Below, in pieces: positions 60,611 to 64,000 of a stretch of 64,000 nt of DNA. Numbering within the stretch: position 1 is the stretch's first letter; each line of letters begins with the position of its first letter. This DNA is from Stenotrophomonas daejeonensis (GTDB taxonomy: Bacteria > Pseudomonadota > Gammaproteobacteria > Xanthomonadales > Xanthomonadaceae): positions 16,178 through 80,177 of the forward strand of contig NZ_LDJP01000006.1 of assembly GCF_001431505.1 (NCBI RefSeq), written 5' to 3'. The notes below the pieces were generated by a model. That model saw only the letters and a program-made list of their open reading frames with translations, ran no database searches and was not told where the DNA came from. Position numbers and translations under genes: made by a program.

Positions 60611-60643
60611 TGGAGTCCTGAAAATTTGACTTGGAGTACTGAA
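60611..60643. promoter_or_regulatory. Two direct repeats spaced 21 bp, likely AraC-regulator sites
   Basis: TGGAGTCCTGAA (60611-60622) and TGGAGTACTGAA (60632-60643) differ at one base and are exactly two helical turns apart. They lie in the divergent ohr/araC region, and the second overlaps the SD (GGAG) of the AraC-type gene. A TGGAGTCC is also found near 56126, upstream of the exported hydrolase. Confidence 0.55.
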
Positions 60644-61483
60644 GTGGTCGATCGCCTCGCCGTCCTGCTGGAGCGCTTTCCGGTAAGCGCCCAGGTCTTC
60701 AACGCCGGTGCGTTGTGCGGGATCAACCTGCTGGAAGCCGACGACGTGCATGGCCAGTTGCACCTGCTGCGGCGCGGGCCGCTGGAGGTGTCCCATGGGG
60801 GCGCGCCGGTGCGGATCGACCAGCCCAGCGTGCTGCTGTATCCGCGGCCGCTGTCCCACCGCTTCAGTTCCGACCCCGTGCATGGGGCCGACCTGACCTG
60901 TGCCAACCTGCGTTTCGAGGGCGGCATGCACAACCCGCTGGCCGACGCGCTGCCGGCCTTCGTATGCATGCCGCTGGCGGCGCTTGAAGGGGCCGAACCG
61001 GTGCTGGCGCTGTTGTTCGAGGAGGCCTTCGAGCGGCGCTGCGGCCGCCAGGCGATGATCAACCGCCTGTTCGAGGTGGTGATGATCCAGTTGCTGCGCC
61101 AGTTGATGGAGCGGGGCGAGATTGCCGGCGGCTTGCTGGCCGGGCTGTCGCACCCGCGCCTGCGGCATGCCCTCGTCGCCATGCAGGAAAGCCCGTGCCG
61201 CGAGTGGACGCTGGAGGAACTGGCCGCCGTCTCGGGCATGTCGCGCAGCGTGTTCGCGGCCACCTTCCGGGAAACGGTGGGAAGCACCCCGGGGCAATAT
61301 CTGCTGGGATGGCGGGTGGCGCTGGCGCAACAGGCGCTGCGTCGGGGGCGGCCGCTGAAGGTCATCGCCGCCGAGGTCGGCTACGGCAGCGAGGCCGCGC
61401 TGTCGCGTGCGTTCAAGGCGCATGGCGGGCTGTCGCCCAGGGCCTGGAAACAGCGGCAGGATGCCGGCGTGCCATCGAATTGA
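60644..61483 (+). CDS. AraC-family transcriptional regulator (cupin-type sensor)
   Basis: 279 residues from a GTG with SD GGAG 7 nt upstream. The N-terminal cupin-like domain ([16 protein letters not shown]) is of the AraC_binding type often paired with oxidoreductase or hydrolase genes. The C-terminal double HTH has the [20 protein letters not shown] and [20 protein letters not shown] helices, ending [11 protein letters not shown]. Divergent from ohr, which with the hydrolase gene is the likely target. Ligand unknown. Confidence 0.9.
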   Translation: MVDRLAVLLERFPVSAQVFNAGALCGINLLEADDVHGQLHLLRRGPLEVSHGGAPVRIDQPSVLLYPRPLSHRFSSDPVHGADLTCANLRFEGGMHNPLADALPAFVCMPLAALEGAEPVLALLFEEAFERRCGRQAMINRLFEVVMIQLLRQLMERGEIAGGLLAGLSHPRLRHALVAMQESPCREWTLEELAAVSGMSRSVFAATFRETVGSTPGQYLLGWRVALAQQALRRGRPLKVIAAEVGYGSEAALSRAFKAHGGLSPRAWKQRQDAGVPSN

Positions 61484-61646
61484 ATACCGGCCCGGGCGCA
61501 TCGCATCGGCACGCCGGGTGTCCGGCCACGCTGGCTGCCTTCAGGCCTGCGGTCATGGGCGTGGCCGGCAAGCCATCGGCATTTCACCTGCCGTTTCATC
61601 ACCGCCATGTCCAATGCACACTGTCTGCTTTGCAATGCGGTGAGGC

Positions 61647-62300
61647 ATGAAGGAAAACGCAGGAATCCCCCGTCCCGGCGTCATGCTGTTGCATGGCATA
61701 TGGAATTCGCGTGCCTGGATCGGGCCGCTGGCCTGGCGGCTGCGCATGCGTGGCTTCGCGGTCGAGGTGTTCGGTTATTCCAGTGTGTTCGGCGGCCCGG
61801 ATGTTGCCGTGCCGCAACTCGTGCAGCGGCTGCGCCGCGGTGGCCAGGTGTCGCTGGTCGGCCACAGCCTGGGCGGGCTGGTGGCGCTGGAAGCCCTGCG
61901 CCGGGCGCCGGAACTGGACGTGCCGCGCGTGGTCTGCCTCGGTTCCCCGCTGCTCGGCAGCGACACCGCGAAGATGCTGGCCGGCCACGGCTGGATGGCG
62001 GCATTGGGGCGCAGTGGCGACCTGCTGCAGCATGGCCTGGCCGAATGGGACGGCCGGGCGGAAGTGGGGCTGGTGGCCGGCAGCGTGCCGCATGGCCTGG
62101 GCGCCCTGATGGGCGCGCTGCATGGCGATTCCGACGGCACCGTGGCACTGGCCGAAACCCGGCTGCCGGGCCTGGCCGACCACTGCGTGGTGCAGGCCAG
62201 CCACAGCGGCCTGGTGCTGTCGCCGGAGGTGGCCGACCTGACCGCCGCATTCCTGCGCGCCGGGCGCTTCCGCGAAGGGGCCGCGCGCCGCGCCGCCTGA
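61647..62300 (+). CDS. Alpha/beta hydrolase (lipase-like)
   Basis: 217 residues. N-terminal GVMLLHGIWNSRAWIGPLAW, nucleophile elbow LVGHSLGGLVAL (Ser74), and a late His in VVQASHSGLVLSP complete a lipase-like core; an acidic residue in HGDSDGTV is a candidate third member. No signal peptide. Sequence between 80 and 130 (LGSPLLGSDTAKMLAG) resembles the triacylglycerol-lipase-like cytoplasmic proteins common next to yebC-ruvC in related genomes. 66 nt upstream of yebC. Confidence 0.85.
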   Translation: MKENAGIPRPGVMLLHGIWNSRAWIGPLAWRLRMRGFAVEVFGYSSVFGGPDVAVPQLVQRLRRGGQVSLVGHSLGGLVALEALRRAPELDVPRVVCLGSPLLGSDTAKMLAGHGWMAALGRSGDLLQHGLAEWDGRAEVGLVAGSVPHGLGALMGALHGDSDGTVALAETRLPGLADHCVVQASHSGLVLSPEVADLTAAFLRAGRFREGAARRAA

Positions 62301-62322
62301 CGGGGCCATGCCGGGGATCGGT

Positions 62323-62328
62323 TAGAAT
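62323..62328 (+). promoter_or_regulatory. Candidate -10 of yebC
   Basis: TAGAAT 38 nt before the yebC start, preceded by GC-rich sequence without a clear -35. Confidence 0.35.
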
Positions 62329-62366
62329 CCGCGCTCCTGTTCCTGACAGAAGTACGGTAGATCCCA

Positions 62367-63092
62367 ATGGGTAGAGGTCCCTCCATCGAAGCCCGCAAGA
62401 ACGCCTCCGACGCGAAGCGTGGCAAGATTTTCACCAAGATCATCCGCGAGATCGGCGTGGCCGCGCGCGGTGGTGGAGGGGACCCCAACAACAACCCGCG
62501 CCTGCGCGTGGCGATGGACAAGGGCCTGGCCGCGAACATGTCCAAGGACGTGATCGAGCGTGCCATCAAGAAGGCCACCGGTGAGCTGGAAGGCGTCGAG
62601 TACGAGGAAGTGCGCTACGAGGGCTATGCGCCCGGCGGCGTGGCGGTGATCGTCGACTGCCTCACCGACAACCGCGTGCGCACCGTGGCCGACGTGCGCC
62701 ATGCCTTCTCCAAGTGCGGCGGCAACATGGGCACCGAGGGCTCGGTGGCCTTCATGTTCAAGCGGCTGGGCGTGCTGAGCTACGCGCCGGGCGCCGACGA
62801 GGAGAAGATCACCGAGGCAGCCATCGAAGCCGGCGCCGACGACATCGTCGTCTACCCGGATGATGCTTCGATCGACGTGGTCACCGCGCCGGAGAGCTTC
62901 CAGTCGGTGAAGGATGCGATGGAGGCGGCCGGGCTGGCCGCCGACCATGCCGAGATCACCTTCCGCGCCGACAACGACATTGCCGTCGAGGGCGATGTCG
63001 CGCTGCAGGTGAAGAAGCTGTTGGACATGCTGGAAGACCTGGACGACGTGCAGGACGTGTATTCCAACGTCGACCAGGCCGGCCTGGTCTGA
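62367..63092 (+). CDS. yebC: YebC/PmpR-family transcriptional/translational regulator
   Basis: 241 residues, the usual length. N-terminal [60 protein letters not shown] are nearly invariant in the family; the C-terminal half ([18 protein letters not shown]…) is the second ferredoxin-like part. YebC proteins act as DNA-binding regulators and, in some bacteria, relieve ribosome stalling. It precedes ruvC, as in many gammaproteobacteria. Confidence 0.97.
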   Translation: MGRGPSIEARKNASDAKRGKIFTKIIREIGVAARGGGGDPNNNPRLRVAMDKGLAANMSKDVIERAIKKATGELEGVEYEEVRYEGYAPGGVAVIVDCLTDNRVRTVADVRHAFSKCGGNMGTEGSVAFMFKRLGVLSYAPGADEEKITEAAIEAGADDIVVYPDDASIDVVTAPESFQSVKDAMEAAGLAADHAEITFRADNDIAVEGDVALQVKKLLDMLEDLDDVQDVYSNVDQAGLV

Positions 63093-63159
63093 GCGCGCGC
63101 GTCACAACGCGTGAGACGGCGGCCGGCGATGATGGCCGCCGTCCCTCCCGGCCACGGCA

Positions 63160-63681
63160 ATGACCCGCATCCTCGGCATCGACCCCGGCTCGCAGCGCAC
63201 CGGCATCGGCATCATCGACGTCGATGCCGGCGGCCGCGCGCGGCACGTCCACCACCAGCCGCTGGTGTTGCTGGGCGCGGACGGTTTCGCCCAGCGCCTG
63301 AAGCTGCTGGTGCAGGGCCTGCATGCGTTGATCGCGGAATACCGGCCGCAGGAAGTGGCGATCGAGAAAGTGTTCATGGCCAAGAATGCCGATTCGGCGC
63401 TCAAGCTCGGCCAGGCGCGCGGCGCGGCGCTGTGCGCGGTGGTGCTGCGCGACCTGCCGGTCAGCGAATACGCCGCCACCGAGATCAAGCTGGCCGTGGT
63501 CGGCCGCGGCGGCGCGGAGAAACAGCAGGTGCAGCACATGGTCGGGCTGATGCTGGGCCTGCAGGGCAAGCTGCAGGCCGACGCCGCCGACGCGCTGGCC
63601 GTGGCCATCACCCATGCGCATGTGCGTGCGACGGCCGGGCGGCTGGGTGTGGATACCAAGCAAGCTTGGAGTCGCAAATGA
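63160..63681 (+). CDS. ruvC: Crossover junction endodeoxyribonuclease RuvC
   Basis: 173 residues. Resolves Holliday junctions with RuvAB. Catalytic acids are all visible: Asp in [14 protein letters not shown] (residue 7), Glu in [20 protein letters not shown], and Asp pair in [16 protein letters not shown]. The stop codon is followed by the spacer of a large inverted repeat instead of ruvA. Its last 250 bp are duplicated in inverse orientation at 63735-64000. Confidence 0.97.
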   Translation: MTRILGIDPGSQRTGIGIIDVDAGGRARHVHHQPLVLLGADGFAQRLKLLVQGLHALIAEYRPQEVAIEKVFMAKNADSALKLGQARGAALCAVVLRDLPVSEYAATEIKLAVVGRGGAEKQQVQHMVGLMLGLQGKLQADAADALAVAITHAHVRATAGRLGVDTKQAWSRK

Positions 63682-64000
63682 ACCAGTTGCAGCCGGCGCT
63701 GTTAGAGCCCCTCTCCCTTTGGGGCGTAACCGCACGGCTGCAACTGGTTCATTTGCGACTCCAAGCTTGCTTGGTATCCACACCCAGCCGCCCGGCCGTC
63801 GCACGCACATGCGCATGGGTGATGGCCACGGCCAGCGCGTCGGCGGCGTCGGCCTGCAGCTTGCCCTGCAGGCCCAGCATCAGCCCGACCATGTGCTGCA
63901 CCTGCTGTTTCTCCGCGCCGCCGCGGCCGACCACGGCCAGCTTGATCTCGGTGGCGGCGTATTCGCTGACCGGCAGGTCGCGCAGCACCACCGCCCACAG
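63430..64000. repeat. 266-bp inverted repeat of the ruvC 3' end
   Basis: 63430-63695 is the reverse complement of 63735-64000 with a single mismatch (C at 63435 opposes C at 63995). The 39-bp centre (63696-63734) contains tagagcccctctccctttgg, which resembles part of the repeat at 44609-44739. The arm runs to the window edge, so its true length is unknown. It extends 14 bp past the ruvC stop codon. No transposase or target duplication is visible. Confidence 0.9.
63749..64000 (-). pseudogene. ruvC: Inverted partial copy of ruvC (continues beyond window)
   Basis: 84 codons open to the edge, from L-W-A-V-V-L to the stop. Identical to the C-terminal part of the plus-strand ruvC except Trp (TGG) where the other has Cys (TGC). 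It contains only the last catalytic aspartates. Whether the copy is a full second gene or a fragment cannot be seen here; if the contig folds back, it is not a real gene at all. Confidence 0.7.

Noticed and set aside
63682..63748. Ordinary intrinsic terminator after ruvC
   Set aside because: The pairing extends over 266 bp and includes the coding sequence, so it is an inverted duplication rather than a terminator.

Overview
The window is 64 kb of high-GC, gene-dense chromosome from a gammaproteobacterium of the family Xanthomonadaceae, most likely Stenotrophomonas or a close relative. Three things point there: the gene order kdsD-kdsC-lptC-lptA-lptB-rpoN-hpf-ptsN-hprK-rapZ-EIIA-HPr-EI-mgtE; an ampR / L2-type class A beta-lactamase pair; and GTAG-ended palindromic repeats resembling the SMAG elements of S. 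maltophilia. The beta-lactamase differs clearly from the L2 I remember, so this is probably not S. maltophilia itself. I saw no tRNA, rRNA, CRISPR array, transposase, integrase or prophage gene.

Layout. 1-1.9 kb: yqgE (cut by the window edge), ruvX, pyrB. 1.9-4.3 kb: a lipoprotein esterase, an XRE regulator with a zinc-ribbon partner, and an outer-membrane barrel protein. 4.3-16 kb: a long minus-strand series for envelope building and PTS-type regulation (Kdo synthesis, LPS transport, sigma-54, ribosome hibernation, nitrogen-PTS, HPr kinase, RapZ, EI/HPr/EIIA, MgtE). No sugar permease is present, so this PTS looks regulatory. 16-22 kb: ibaG-murA and a small EF-hand protein, bamD, then rluD-pgeF-DUF4166-DCC. 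22-26 kb: a trehalose operon otsB-GH15-otsA. 26-32 kb: a DUF3014 protein, clpB with a recognisable heat-shock promoter, and a membrane GGDEF/EAL protein with a degenerate GGDEF half. 32-33.7 kb: an NAD(P)-binding protein divergent from a LysR regulator.

34-42.7 kb is the most interesting region. A secreted IPT/TIG-like protein, a secreted protein whose core aligns with the pore-forming domains of cholesterol-dependent cytolysins (CDCs) but lacks the usual cholesterol-binding C-terminal domain, a translationally coupled lipoprotein, a YadA-type trimeric adhesin, an ECF-type sigma factor and a transmembrane Ser/Thr kinase lie head to tail. I infer a contact/pore-forming module controlled by the kinase-sigma pair.

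42.8-64 kb: a Kef/YbaL-type antiporter, a TonB-dependent receptor, an ABC-F protein, ampR-bla, a CPA2 antiporter, aspS, a GNAT acetyltransferase, several alpha/beta hydrolases, an exported ClpP-like protein, a FAD monooxygenase, an ohr/hydrolase pair divergent from an AraC regulator, yebC and ruvC. The window ends in a 266-bp near-perfect inverted repeat of the ruvC 3' end: either a real inverted duplication or an assembly fold-back.
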